Source: Neobacillus niacini
GTDB taxonomy: Bacteria; Bacillota; Bacilli; Bacillales; Cytobacillaceae
Reading direction: 5' to 3'
DNA: 64,000 nt
Assembly: GCF_019749295.1 (NCBI RefSeq)
Contig: NZ_JACWFG010000006.1
Coordinates: forward strand, 1 to 64,000
The stretch's first letter is position 1; each line of letters starts with the position of its first letter. Of the stretch, positions 7,610 through 17,568 are shown piece after piece. The notes under the pieces were generated by a model that saw nothing but the letters and a program-made list of their open reading frames with translations, was not told the DNA's origin and did no database searches. The position numbers and the translations under genes were made by a program.

Positions 7610-10303
7610 GTGAACAAGACGGCCCACATTATATCACATTCCCATTGGGACAGGGAATGGTACTTACCCTTTGAGAAACACCGCTATTATTACATACAGC
7701 TTATGAATAATCTTATTGAACAGTTCAAGAAGGAAGGAACTGGCTTTCAATCATTTCATCTCGATGGCCAAACAGTCCTTTTAGAGGATTATTTCGCTGT
7801 TCATCCGGAAAATCGGGAAATCGTAAAGAGATTAATAGAAGAGAAAAAACTTCATATCGGCCCCTGGTATGTGCTCCAGGATGCATTTCTAACAAGCTCT
7901 GAAGCAAATGTCAGAAACCTCCTGATTGGGATAAATGATACGAAAGCCTATGGGCATGTTTCAAAAATTGGCTATTTTCCGGACACATTCGGTATTTACG
8001 GGCAGGCCCCTCAGATATTAAAGCAGGCGGGAATTGATACAGCTGCCTTTGGCAGAGGAGTGAAGCCGACCGGTTTTAATAACACAGTCTCAGACGTTCC
8101 TGACTATGAATCACCTTATTCTGAAATGATTTGGAAATCACCTGATGGTTCAAGTGTTTTAGGAATCCTCTTTGCCAATTGGTATTCCAATGGGAATGAA
8201 ATCCCGGTGGAGGAAGAAGAATCGAAGGAGTTCTGGGATAAAAAGCTCCTAGAGGCTGAAAAATATGCCTCCACGAATCAGTTGTTGTTTATGAATGGCT
8301 GTGATCACCAGCCGCTGCAAAAGAGTATTCCAAAGGCGATTGAAACCGCATCGGCCCTCTATCCTGATTATCACTTTAAGCATTCTAGTTTTGATGAATA
8401 TACAGAAGCGTTAAAACAAGCTTTGCCTGAGCAGCTGCAGGTAATCGAAGGGGAATTGCGCAATCAGCGGACAGATGGCTGGTCTACCCTCGTAAATACT
8501 GCATCAAGCCGTATTTATCTGAAGCAAATGAATCATCACTGTCAAACTCTTTTGGAAAAAAACGCTGAGCCCCTGGCTGCCATGGTCGCTTTAGCAGGGG
8601 GCGTCTACCCGCGGGAATATATCCGCTTTATGTGGAAATCACTGATGAAGAACCACCCGCATGACAGTATTTGCGGCTGTAGTGTCGATGAAGTGCACCG
8701 TGAAATGGTTACTCGTTTTGAAACGGTAGCGCAAATGGGAGAGGTTTTTGTTGCAGAAAACGCAGCTGCGCTTACACAAAAGGTTGATACTTCACAGACA
8801 CTTGAAGGAGCCATTCCGCTAGTTGTCCTAAATACGACTGGATGGGAGAAAAATGAAGTCATTTCAAAAGTAGTCGATTTGGAGAAAGTGTATTTTTCAC
8901 AAATGCACTTTGAAGAAATTCCCGTTTATTTGCAGGATAAGCCAATGGGTGGATACAAACTGGTTGATGGGGAAGGCAAAGCGGTTGACTATCAGCTTGA
9001 AAGTCCTGCCGTCGAATTCGGCTACGACTTACCAGATGATAAATTCCGTCAGCCGTTTTTTGCTAAACGAGCAAAGCTCTCGTTTTTTGCAGAGGGAATT
9101 CCGTCATTTGGATATAAAACATTCTACCTAGTGCCAGATGCCAAAGAAGAGCAGGAGTATGTGCCTTTTTCAGAAACCGAGTTGGAAATGGAAAATGAAC
9201 ATGTACATCTCCAGTTTCATGAAGATGGCAGCTATGATTTAATGCATAAAGATACGGGTGAATCCTTCTGTCGTCTTGGAATTTACGAAGACACTGGGGA
9301 TATTGGGAACGAATATATGTACAAGGAAGCAAAGGGGCTTGCCGCTATTACGACAAAGGGTGTACCAGCGGAATATAAATTCCTAGAAAGAAGCACACTC
9401 AGAACGGTCTTAGAGTTTACACACAAATTATTGATACCGGTCTCTGCAGATGATCGTTTAGCAATGGAACGGAATAGGCTTATTTGGCATAAGGAAAGAG
9501 AAGCCGGAAGATCGGACGATATGACAACAATCACCATCCAAACGGTTGTCACACTTGAAAAGGGAATGAAGGGTCCGGCATTTAAGCTGACGATTGACAA
9601 CCAAGCAACGGATCACCGTCTGCGTGTCTTGTTCCCAACCGGTTTACGGACCCAAACACATAAAGCTGACAGTATTTTTGAAATTGTAACCCGCCCGAAT
9701 ACGCCAGAGAAGGAATGGGAAAATCCGAGCTTTTGTCATCACCAGCAGCGCTTTGCCAGCCTGGCGGATGAAAGAATAGGATTAACCGTAGCGACAGACG
9801 GTCTGCAAGAATATGAAATTCTCCCGGAGAATGGCACCATTGCTGTAACCGTGCTTCGTGCGACAGCAGAGCTCGGGGACTGGGGTTATTTCCCTACACC
9901 TGAAGCACAATGCCTAGGATTACAAACAGCAGAATGGCAAGTGCTGCCGCATGAAAAAGATGTCATAGAGTCGCAGGCGTATGTTGATGCGTATCAATAC
10001 AAAGTGCCGCTCGTGGCTGTTCAGACAAGCGTCCATAAAGGTGCATTACCTGAAACACATCAGTTTGTTCAAACAGAATCCAATGGAATGGTATGGACAT
10101 CAATGAGAATAGCGGAAGAGCATGATGATGTGATGATTCGCTGGTTTAATCCAACTGAAGAAGAGGCAAATCTTAAGGCTGAAATCAAGGATTATGAATC
10201 CTATAAGAGTAACATCCTTGAAGAAAATACAGACGATACCCAAGATTCATATGAAGTAGGAAAATATGAAATCATCACACTGGGTTTTCATAAAAAGAGA
10301 TAG
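7610..10303 (+). CDS. Cytoplasmic GH38 alpha-mannosidase (MngB/SpGH38-like)
   Basis: The GTG at 7610 is preferred because AAAGGAG lies 9 nt upstream; an in-frame ATG at 7562 has no such site. The 897-residue protein has no signal peptide. The GH38 zinc site and nucleophile are visible: H12 and D14 in HSHWDREW, nucleophile D125 in YFPDTFG, and a later His in the NHPHDSICG segment. The short N-terminus, with the barrel starting almost at residue 1, resembles E. coli MngB and the streptococcal GH38 alpha-1,3-mannosidase rather than the longer GH38 proteins at 14279 and 29451. It would remove alpha-linked mannose from imported oligomannose. It heads a five-gene operon (GH38, GH125, YesL-like, GH20, GH38) with gaps of 11 to 61 bp. 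Confidence 0.9.
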   Translation: MNKTAHIISHSHWDREWYLPFEKHRYYYIQLMNNLIEQFKKEGTGFQSFHLDGQTVLLEDYFAVHPENREIVKRLIEEKKLHIGPWYVLQDAFLTSSEANVRNLLIGINDTKAYGHVSKIGYFPDTFGIYGQAPQILKQAGIDTAAFGRGVKPTGFNNTVSDVPDYESPYSEMIWKSPDGSSVLGILFANWYSNGNEIPVEEEESKEFWDKKLLEAEKYASTNQLLFMNGCDHQPLQKSIPKAIETASALYPDYHFKHSSFDEYTEALKQALPEQLQVIEGELRNQRTDGWSTLVNTASSRIYLKQMNHHCQTLLEKNAEPLAAMVALAGGVYPREYIRFMWKSLMKNHPHDSICGCSVDEVHREMVTRFETVAQMGEVFVAENAAALTQKVDTSQTLEGAIPLVVLNTTGWEKNEVISKVVDLEKVYFSQMHFEEIPVYLQDKPMGGYKLVDGEGKAVDYQLESPAVEFGYDLPDDKFRQPFFAKRAKLSFFAEGIPSFGYKTFYLVPDAKEEQEYVPFSETELEMENEHVHLQFHEDGSYDLMHKDTGESFCRLGIYEDTGDIGNEYMYKEAKGLAAITTKGVPAEYKFLERSTLRTVLEFTHKLLIPVSADDRLAMERNRLIWHKEREAGRSDDMTTITIQTVVTLEKGMKGPAFKLTIDNQATDHRLRVLFPTGLRTQTHKADSIFEIVTRPNTPEKEWENPSFCHHQQRFASLADERIGLTVATDGLQEYEILPENGTIAVTVLRATAELGDWGYFPTPEAQCLGLQTAEWQVLPHEKDVIESQAYVDAYQYKVPLVAVQTSVHKGALPETHQFVQTESNGMVWTSMRIAEEHDDVMIRWFNPTEEEANLKAEIKDYESYKSNILEENTDDTQDSYEVGKYEIITLGFHKKR

Positions 10304-10314
10304 GGGCGGAAAAA

Positions 10315-11637
10315 ATGATGACAGGAATTCCTGAATCCATGCAAAAACTTATTCAACATGTAAAAGAATTTTTCCCGCAGGATGAAAAGTTACAGCACAT
10401 GTTCGAGCAATGCTTTGTTAATACGTATACCACTACGTTGAAGAAACAAGAAGATGGAAAGACATTCGTGATTACCGGGGATATCCCGGCGATGTGGCTG
10501 CGAGATTCAGCCGCACAGGTAAGACCTTATTTACTGGCTGCTGAAGAAGATGAAGAAATGGCTACTCAACTTGAAGGAGTGATTCGCCAACAGTTTGATT
10601 TTATCTTGCATGACCCGTATGCCAATGCGTTTAATCAAACAGCAAATGGGAAAGGACACCAAACGGACCTGACCAAAATGACACCGCATATTTGGGAGCG
10701 GAAATATGAAATTGATTCCTTGTGCTATCCGATCCAGCTTGCCTACCTATTTTGGAAGTCAACAGGACGCACGACTCTTATAAATGAAACGTTCAAACAG
10801 GTGATGGAGACGATTATTCAGGTATGGCGGACAGAGCAGGATCATGAAAATCAATCTTCTTATCGGTTTGAGCGGACAGATTGCCGCCAATCAGATACGT
10901 TAATTCGGGATGGAAAAGGTGGCCGGGTTGTTCCAACAGGTATGACTTGGAGTGCTTTCCGCCCAAGTGATGATGCCTGCACTTACGGCTACCTTGTTCC
11001 AGCTAATATGTTTGCGGTAGTTATCCTGAGGTATGCTGCGGAAATGTGTGATGTTATAAATCAAACAGCACTCAAAGAAGAATGTCTGAAGCTGCGTGAA
11101 GAAATTCAAAGCGGGATTGAACAATACGCTAAGCTGGACCACCCGATTTATGGAGACATGTATGTGTACGAAACGGATGGGGATGGGAGAGTTAATCTAA
11201 TGGATGACGCCAATGTTCCGAGCCTGCTCGCTGCACCGTACCTAGGCTATCTTCCATTTGATGATTCGACCTATTTAAATACCCGTTCCTTTCTGTTGAG
11301 CAGGGATAATCCATATTATTACGAAGGAAAATGTGCAAATGGAATTGGAAGCCCGCATACTCCTGATCATTATATTTGGCATATAGCACTGGCCATCCAA
11401 GGGATAACAACAACCAGTGAGGCTGAAAAAGCAGAGATACTATCTTATTTTAAACAAACAGACGGCGGTACAAATTTTATGCACGAAGGCTTTAATGCCG
11501 ATTGTCCTGAAGAATTTACAAGGGATTGGTTCGCATGGGCAAACACGATGTTTAGTGAATTCGTACTAAGTTTAACGGGGAAGGCAGTAAAAGGAAGTCC
11601 ACTTTATAACCAATTAATGAAGAGCAAAAGCAATTAA
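10315..11637 (+). CDS. GH125 exo-alpha-1,6-mannosidase
   Basis: This 440-residue protein has no signal peptide. It carries the GH125 hallmarks: GDIPAMWLRDSAAQ near residue 60, YEIDSLCYPIQLAYLFW near 135, WSAFRPSDDACTYGY near 220 and ADCPEEFTRDWFAWANTMFSE near the C-terminus. Characterised GH125 enzymes from streptococci and clostridia are metal-independent inverting exo-alpha-1,6-mannosidases. It starts 11 bp after the GH38 gene, and the two families co-occur in streptococcal N-glycan operons. Together they would reduce imported high-mannose glycan towards Man-beta-1,4-GlcNAc. Two ATG codons in a row (10315, 10318) make the exact start uncertain by one residue. Confidence 0.93.
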   Translation: MMTGIPESMQKLIQHVKEFFPQDEKLQHMFEQCFVNTYTTTLKKQEDGKTFVITGDIPAMWLRDSAAQVRPYLLAAEEDEEMATQLEGVIRQQFDFILHDPYANAFNQTANGKGHQTDLTKMTPHIWERKYEIDSLCYPIQLAYLFWKSTGRTTLINETFKQVMETIIQVWRTEQDHENQSSYRFERTDCRQSDTLIRDGKGGRVVPTGMTWSAFRPSDDACTYGYLVPANMFAVVILRYAAEMCDVINQTALKEECLKLREEIQSGIEQYAKLDHPIYGDMYVYETDGDGRVNLMDDANVPSLLAAPYLGYLPFDDSTYLNTRSFLLSRDNPYYYEGKCANGIGSPHTPDHYIWHIALAIQGITTTSEAEKAEILSYFKQTDGGTNFMHEGFNADCPEEFTRDWFAWANTMFSEFVLSLTGKAVKGSPLYNQLMKSKSN

Positions 11638-11679
11638 GCTTAAAACGTGTAAGGGAAGTCTTTGAAAGGGTGATGGATC

Positions 11680-12300
11680 ATGAAAAAAGTTCCTTGGATG
11701 ATTGTTGTTTGTGAATGGATTTGGAGGGCAATTTTGGCCAATCTGTACTGGATTGCCTTTACTATCCTTGGGTTAGGGGTCTTTGGCTTTTTTCCAGCGT
11801 CCATTGCCCTGTTTACCATTGTGCGGAAATGGCTGAGGAAAGAAACTGATCTGCCTGTATGGAAGACGTTTAAGCAGGTTTACTTTAAAGAATGGAAAAG
11901 AAGCAATGGAATCGCCCTTGTATTTTACAGTATTGGCTTTTTCCTCTTTGTCGATATTCGAATTGTAGAGCAATTAATGACAGGCTTTTTTGCTAGTTTT
12001 CTTTTAATCATCTTATATATCTTGGTATTTGTCCTGCTATTGGCAGTTGGGTACTTTTTTTCAATTTACGTTCACTATGAACTCTCAAACAAAGAATATG
12101 TAAAACAATCGTTTCTATTTACTCTGACTGGACTGCCATCCGCGATATGGATTGGAGCTGGTTTAGCGGTTATTGGTATGCTGTTAATGAGGATCCCGGG
12201 TTTAATTCCGTTAATTGCCGGAGTTGCCCCGACTTATTGGATGATGAGAGTCAGCTTGAATCGGTTTAACCGGCTAGAGCAAAGAATGTCTCAGTCTTAA
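11680..12300 (+). CDS. YesL-like (DUF624) membrane protein
   Basis: This 206-residue integral membrane protein has about five hydrophobic segments. The N-terminal pattern is that of the YesL/DUF624 family: an ANLYWIAFTILGLGVFGFFP helix, then ALFTIVRKWLR and a basic loop. YesL-type proteins are very often encoded with LplB/YtcP-type sugar ABC transporters and YesM/YesN regulators, but their biochemical role is not established. Here it sits between cytoplasmic mannosidase genes. Start ATG follows GAAAGGGTG. Confidence 0.85.
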   Translation: MKKVPWMIVVCEWIWRAILANLYWIAFTILGLGVFGFFPASIALFTIVRKWLRKETDLPVWKTFKQVYFKEWKRSNGIALVFYSIGFFLFVDIRIVEQLMTGFFASFLLIILYILVFVLLLAVGYFFSIYVHYELSNKEYVKQSFLFTLTGLPSAIWIGAGLAVIGMLLMRIPGLIPLIAGVAPTYWMMRVSLNRFNRLEQRMSQS

Positions 12301-12361
12301 TGGTATTAGTGCTGCTTATTGATAGATCAAACGAAATGAAAAGAAATGAGGGAGACTCGAG

Positions 12362-14242
12362 ATGAATCTACATCTAACAGGCGATATATCCTCCGTTGCG
12401 GAAGGAATTAAGCTTGTAACGGAGACTTTAAACATCCAACCTACAGATGAAGGATATCCCATCCATGTGAAAAATCAAAACGGCCCCCTGCGTGTTATGA
12501 ATCACAATGGTCATGGTGAAATTAGTTTTGAAAAGCCGATTCATTTTTTCAGGGGATTAGGATTATGGCTTGAACATTTTAGGAAAGAGAACGAGTTTAA
12601 CCTGTCAGAGGACCCGCAGTTTGAAATGAGCGGTGTAATGCTCGATGCGTCTAGGAATGCGGTCCCTGCTGTTTCAGATGTAGAGAAGCTGCTGCAAAAA
12701 ATGGCAGTAATGGGATTAGATACATTGATGTTGTATACAGAGGACACGTACGAGGTAAAAGAACATCCTTATTTTGGGTATATGCGGGGAAGATATTCGA
12801 CTGAGGAGTTAAAGGCATGTGATGACTATGCAAGTAAATTAGGGATTGAAATGATTCCTTGTATTCAATCACTGGGCCATTTACGGGAAGCGCTTAAATG
12901 GAATTATGCTTCCACTTTTAAAGACACAGACGATATTTTATTGGTTGATGAGCCAGGGACGTATCAATTCTTGGAAAACTGTATTAGGGCAGCCTCGGAA
13001 CCCTTCAGGACAAAAAGAATACATATCGGAATGGATGAGACGTTCCAGCTTGGCTTAGGAAAGTATTTAGAAAAACATGGCTATGAGAATCATATTGATA
13101 TCATGAATAAGCATTTAAAAAAGGTCGTTTCTATTACAGAAAAGTATGGTCTAAAACCGATGATTTGGAGCGATATGTACTTCCCGTTGTTTTCGGAAGA
13201 CAGCAAATATCGAGATGAAAACGGCAAAATTCGAGACGACATACTGGCTTCCATCCCTGATGTAGAGCTTGTCTATTGGAATTATTATCGGAAAGAACAG
13301 GAAGTCTATGAAAAGGATTTTCAACACCATAAGCTGCTCGGCAGGACTCCAATTTTTGCTGGCGGTGCGTGGACATGGAACGGGATTGCCCCTAACTATG
13401 GGAAAGCCATTGCGACGACGGAAGCCGCTATGGCTGCGTGTAAAAAAGAGGGCATAAAAGAAGTATTTGTAACGTTGTGGGGGGACAATGGGGCAGAAAC
13501 GCCATTCTCAACATCCTTACCAATCTTGCAATTATTTGCGGAGCACACCTATCAAAAGGAAGTTACCTTAGAACATACAGCTGAGCGCTATGCTTTCTGC
13601 GGAGAAGGAAACTTTGATGATTTTATGGTCTTGAAAAGGCTGGATGAAACTCCTGGTGTCATGAAGGACAATATGAATTCATCAATGACCTCAAAAGTGC
13701 TGCTATACCAGGATATACTAATCGGTTTATACGATGAAAATAGTAAAGGTTTATCCTTAGGGGAGCATTATGAAAAACTAGTTTCTGAGATTGAGAAGGG
13801 AAAACACAACAACCCAAAATGGGAAAGCCTATTTGACTTTTATGAGCAATTGGCAAGGGTTCTAAGCGTGAAGGCAGAAATCGGAATTAAGATAAAGGAA
13901 GTTTACGAGAAAAAAGATTACCAGCAAATGAGATTAATCCTCTTAAAGCTGGATTGGATTCAAACCAATGTGGACCAATTACGTCAAAAGCACCGAAAAG
14001 TTTGGTTTGAATCGTACAAGCCTTTTGGCTGGGAGGTTATCGATATACGATACGGCGGGGTCATTATCCGAATTGACTCGGTAAAATATCGGATCCAAGA
14101 ATGGTTGGAGGGCAGAATTTCTGCTATTGAGGAACTTGAAGAAGGACGCTTACGACATGATGGTCCTTGGGAAATTGTTGAAGGCTTAGTTGGCGGAAAT
14201 GTCTATCATCGTATCGTCACTGCAGGAAACTTTTCACTATAA
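12362..14242 (+). CDS. GH20 beta-N-acetylhexosaminidase, GcnA-like
   Basis: This 626-residue protein lacks a signal peptide. A short N-terminal domain (about 1-85) precedes a barrel with SGVMLDASRNA at its start and the GH20 catalytic Asp-Glu pair D225/E226 in HIGMDE. The length and layout match the streptococcal GcnA-type enzymes (about 627 residues), which release terminal beta-GlcNAc from N-glycan fragments. In this operon it would remove antennary GlcNAc from imported glycans or hydrolyse small GlcNAc glycosides. The C-terminal 230 residues are mostly helical. Start ATG follows GAGGGAG; it is 61 bp after the YesL-like gene. Confidence 0.88.
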   Translation: MNLHLTGDISSVAEGIKLVTETLNIQPTDEGYPIHVKNQNGPLRVMNHNGHGEISFEKPIHFFRGLGLWLEHFRKENEFNLSEDPQFEMSGVMLDASRNAVPAVSDVEKLLQKMAVMGLDTLMLYTEDTYEVKEHPYFGYMRGRYSTEELKACDDYASKLGIEMIPCIQSLGHLREALKWNYASTFKDTDDILLVDEPGTYQFLENCIRAASEPFRTKRIHIGMDETFQLGLGKYLEKHGYENHIDIMNKHLKKVVSITEKYGLKPMIWSDMYFPLFSEDSKYRDENGKIRDDILASIPDVELVYWNYYRKEQEVYEKDFQHHKLLGRTPIFAGGAWTWNGIAPNYGKAIATTEAAMAACKKEGIKEVFVTLWGDNGAETPFSTSLPILQLFAEHTYQKEVTLEHTAERYAFCGEGNFDDFMVLKRLDETPGVMKDNMNSSMTSKVLLYQDILIGLYDENSKGLSLGEHYEKLVSEIEKGKHNNPKWESLFDFYEQLARVLSVKAEIGIKIKEVYEKKDYQQMRLILLKLDWIQTNVDQLRQKHRKVWFESYKPFGWEVIDIRYGGVIIRIDSVKYRIQEWLEGRISAIEELEEGRLRHDGPWEIVEGLVGGNVYHRIVTAGNFSL

Positions 14243-14278
14243 AGGAAAGAACCCAAATAACTGAATGGGGTGACAGGA

Positions 14279-17200
14279 TTGTTTTTAACCGAAAGGAAGT
14301 TTGAAGCGCGTATTCGGGAATTAGAAGGTTACCGTTATCGCGATTGCATTACGATTGATGAATTTACTACACAGGAAGATGACGGCAAGATTGGGGCCTA
14401 CCCGCCGGTATCTTACGATGAAAACAGTGTAATGAAATTAGGCGATTATTGGAAAGGTCGTGATCGATATATCTGGCTGCATGCAGACGTTGATTGTCAC
14501 CTGCCAAACAATAGCAGGCAGGTTGTCGGTCTGTTCTCCTTTGGAAAGACGGGAGGGGGGCATAATTCAGGTTTTGAATCGTTGCTATTTGTAAATGGAA
14601 AGCCATACCAAGGCGTCGATTCCAATCATGAAGAAGTTCTCTTCGATGAACATTCCACTAAGGGGCCAATGAGTTTAGACTTTAGACTTTGGTCAGGGCT
14701 GGAAGGCGGCGGAGTGCCGGTTGAAAATGAATTTAAGCTGGAGACGGCGAAAATAGGCTGGCTTGATAGGAGGGTTGATAACTTATATTACACCCTTTTG
14801 GCAGCTTATGAAGTATTGATGGAAACAAGTGAGGCAGATTCAGCCTATACGATTTTGAAGCAGGTGCTTACCGATGCCTTACAGCTTATTAGTTGGACGG
14901 AACCTGGAAGTCATGAGTTTTATGAATCCTGTTATGCGGCGGAAGAGAATCTAACCAAGTCACTCACCTCGATCAACAAATCAACAGATATAACTGTGCA
15001 CACTGTTGGCCATACACATATCGATGTTGCCTGGCTTTGGAGATTAAGAAATACTAGAGAGAAGTCAGCGCGATCCTTCTCGACTGTCCTACATTTGATG
15101 AAGCAATTCCCAGAATATTTATTCTTACAAACACAGCCGCAGCTTTATGATTACATCAAAACTGATTATCCTGACATCTACGAACAAATGAAAGCTAAAA
15201 TTGCGGAAGGAAAATGGGAAGCAGGGGGTGCGATGTGGCTGGAAGCGGACTGTAATATTCCTAGCGGTGAGTCACTTGTCCGCCAAATCCTGCATGGAAA
15301 AGCCTTCTTTAAGGAAGAATTTGGGGTTGATTGTGAATATTTATGGCTTCCCGATGTGTTTGGGTACAGCTGGGCATTGCCGCAAATCTTAAAAAAATCA
15401 GGCATCAAAACAATGATGACAACGAAAATAAGCTGGAATCAATACAATCGTATGCCTCATGATACCTTTTACTGGAAGGGCATAGACGGATCAGAAGTTT
15501 TAACGCACTTTATTACAACGCCGGAACCATGGAACGGCCCGGACTCTTGGTTCTACACGTATAATGGCTTTATTACGGCTAAAACGGTTAAAGGGGCATG
15601 GACGGGTTATCGTGATAAGGAACTGTCAAAAGATCTGCTGCTTTCATACGGATATGGCGACGGCGGCGGCGGTGTTAATCGCCACATGCTTGAAATGCGA
15701 AGCAGACTGGACATGATGCCTGGTATGCCGAATGTAAAGACGTCAACAGCTGGAGAGTTTTTTGAAAAGCTTCACCAAAATGTAGCGGAGTCTAACGGCT
15801 ATATCCATAAATGGGATGGCGAATTGTATCTAGAATACCACCGGGGTACGTATACAAGCCAGGCGTTTATGAAACAAACAAATCGTAAATTGGAACTTTT
15901 GTATAGAAGAGTGGAATTCCTATCTTCCTGGATATCTGAAAATGGGAAGTGGATGGGGGATAAGGAGCTTAAAGACGGTTGGAAAATTATTTTACGAAAT
16001 CAATTCCATGATATTATTCCGGGTTCGTCTATTCATGAGGTATATGAGGATGCGAAGGAAGAATACAGGGAAGCGCTGGAACTAGGCGAAAGTGTGGGTT
16101 CAAGTGTTATCAATAGTGGGATTGACCAGGCTGACACTTCTGTGGTGCTATTTAACGCTTCACATCATAAAGGAATGAGAAATGTTGTGATTCCTCAATT
16201 TGCAGATTTCCAAGCTGGTTTATGGAAAGATCATAACGGAACCGTATTACCACATCAAAAGCTTCCTGCTGGCTGGCTTGTTGAAGTGGATTCCCTTCCA
16301 TCTTTTGGTGCCAAAACGTTGTCTTTTGAACCGCAGGAAGCTGCCCGCGAAATAAAATCAAGCTTTATCTATCATGACCGCAAATTAGAAACACCGTTTT
16401 ATCTTGTTGAATGGAATGAATTCGGTCAGATGACAACGATCTATGATAAAGAGGCAAAACGTCATGTTCTAGCCGAAAATGAAAGAGGAAATGTACTGCA
16501 AATCTTTGAAGATAAACCACTCGCACATGATGCATGGGATATTGATATCTTCTATCAAGAAAAAATGGAAGAAATTCGCGATCTAGCCTCATTTGAAGTA
16601 GTTGAAAATGGCGAACTTGCCTTTACTATTCATGTTAAGTGGAAGTATCATCATTCTGAAATCTCGCAGTCTATTGTTTTTTATCAAAATGATCGCCGAA
16701 TTGATTTTGACACAACAGTGGATTGGCACGAAAAGAGGAAGCTGCTGAAAACTGCATTCCCTGTAGATGTTCGAACAACGGAGGCAACCTATGATATTCA
16801 ATTTGGTAATGTAAAGCGTCCTACGCACTGGAATACGAGCTGGGACATGGCCAAATTTGAATCGGTTGGACATCAATGGGCTGACTTATCAGAACCGGAT
16901 TATGGTGTAAGTTTATTGAATGATTCCAAATATGGCTATGACATCAAGGAAAATACAATCCGGTTAACATTGTTAAAATCAGCGATTCATCCTGATCCAG
17001 AAGCGGATCAAGGAACCCATTCTTTTGTTTATTCACTGTATCCACATATCGGCGATTGGCGGAAAGGCAAGACAGTTGAAAAGGCTTGGGATCTCAATGA
17101 TTCAATTGTCGCTGTAGAAGGGGAATGGACAAAAGAAGCTTCATTCTTAGATACCAATTCTGACCATATCTGGATTGATGCTGTGAAACCGGCTTATGAT

Positions 17201-17392
17201 GGCAACGGGATCATTATCCGTTTACATGAATATGAGGGACGAAGAGGAAACGTTACGCTTAAGTTTGGAAAAGATATTACTTCATGGGTGGAAACCAACC
17301 TAATGGAAGAAGCAGTGGCGGAAATCAGCCAATTGCCGATTGAGTTTGACATTAAACCATATGAAATTAAGACAATTAGAATCATGCGATAA
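14279..17392 (+). CDS. Cytoplasmic GH38 alpha-mannosidase, long type
   Basis: The TTG at 14279 is preferred because GGGGTGA lies 5 nt upstream; an in-frame GTG at 14270 overlaps that site. The protein is about 1037 residues with no signal peptide. It has a roughly 240-residue N-terminal domain, then the GH38 barrel with HTHIDVAW (about H247/D249) and nucleophile near D359 in WLPDVFGYS, a helical middle domain with NQFHDIIPGSS, and large C-terminal beta-domains. It is the same subtype as the protein at 29451 but is clearly divergent from it. It acts with the GH38/GH125 pair upstream on imported mannosides; which linkage it prefers cannot be read from sequence. It is the last gene of its operon, followed by a terminator. 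Confidence 0.9.
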   Translation: MFLTERKFEARIRELEGYRYRDCITIDEFTTQEDDGKIGAYPPVSYDENSVMKLGDYWKGRDRYIWLHADVDCHLPNNSRQVVGLFSFGKTGGGHNSGFESLLFVNGKPYQGVDSNHEEVLFDEHSTKGPMSLDFRLWSGLEGGGVPVENEFKLETAKIGWLDRRVDNLYYTLLAAYEVLMETSEADSAYTILKQVLTDALQLISWTEPGSHEFYESCYAAEENLTKSLTSINKSTDITVHTVGHTHIDVAWLWRLRNTREKSARSFSTVLHLMKQFPEYLFLQTQPQLYDYIKTDYPDIYEQMKAKIAEGKWEAGGAMWLEADCNIPSGESLVRQILHGKAFFKEEFGVDCEYLWLPDVFGYSWALPQILKKSGIKTMMTTKISWNQYNRMPHDTFYWKGIDGSEVLTHFITTPEPWNGPDSWFYTYNGFITAKTVKGAWTGYRDKELSKDLLLSYGYGDGGGGVNRHMLEMRSRLDMMPGMPNVKTSTAGEFFEKLHQNVAESNGYIHKWDGELYLEYHRGTYTSQAFMKQTNRKLELLYRRVEFLSSWISENGKWMGDKELKDGWKIILRNQFHDIIPGSSIHEVYEDAKEEYREALELGESVGSSVINSGIDQADTSVVLFNASHHKGMRNVVIPQFADFQAGLWKDHNGTVLPHQKLPAGWLVEVDSLPSFGAKTLSFEPQEAAREIKSSFIYHDRKLETPFYLVEWNEFGQMTTIYDKEAKRHVLAENERGNVLQIFEDKPLAHDAWDIDIFYQEKMEEIRDLASFEVVENGELAFTIHVKWKYHHSEISQSIVFYQNDRRIDFDTTVDWHEKRKLLKTAFPVDVRTTEATYDIQFGNVKRPTHWNTSWDMAKFESVGHQWADLSEPDYGVSLLNDSKYGYDIKENTIRLTLLKSAIHPDPEADQGTHSFVYSLYPHIGDWRKGKTVEKAWDLNDSIVAVEGEWTKEASFLDTNSDHIWIDAVKPAYDGNGIIIRLHEYEGRRGNVTLKFGKDITSWVETNLMEEAVAEISQLPIEFDIKPYEIKTIRIMR

Positions 17393-17400
17393 CTACCTAT

Positions 17401-17435
17401 ATGACCAGCTTTTGATCTAGCTGGTCATCTTTTTT
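17401..17435 (+). terminator. Intrinsic terminator of the mannosidase operon
   Basis: ATGACCAGCT pairs with AGCTGGTCAT around an 8-nt loop, followed by CTTTTTT. Confidence 0.9.
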
Positions 17436-17533
17436 AAAAGAATTGTCATAAATCTCAGTTATCTAAGATTTTTGCAGTTAATCCCAAATTAGTCAACTAT
17501 AAATAGGGCCGTATTCACTATAAAATAAGGTTA

Positions 17534-17547
17534 TGGAAGTGCTTACA
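17534..17547 (+). promoter_or_regulatory. cre-like box upstream of the ABC transporter operon
   Basis: TGGAAGTGCTTACA differs from the cre consensus at two positions and lies 7 bp after an AT-rich -10-like TATAAAAT (17519-17526). It is almost the same as the box upstream of GH85-1. Confidence 0.5.
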
Positions 17548-17568
17548 TCAACTGAGAGGAGGAAAAAG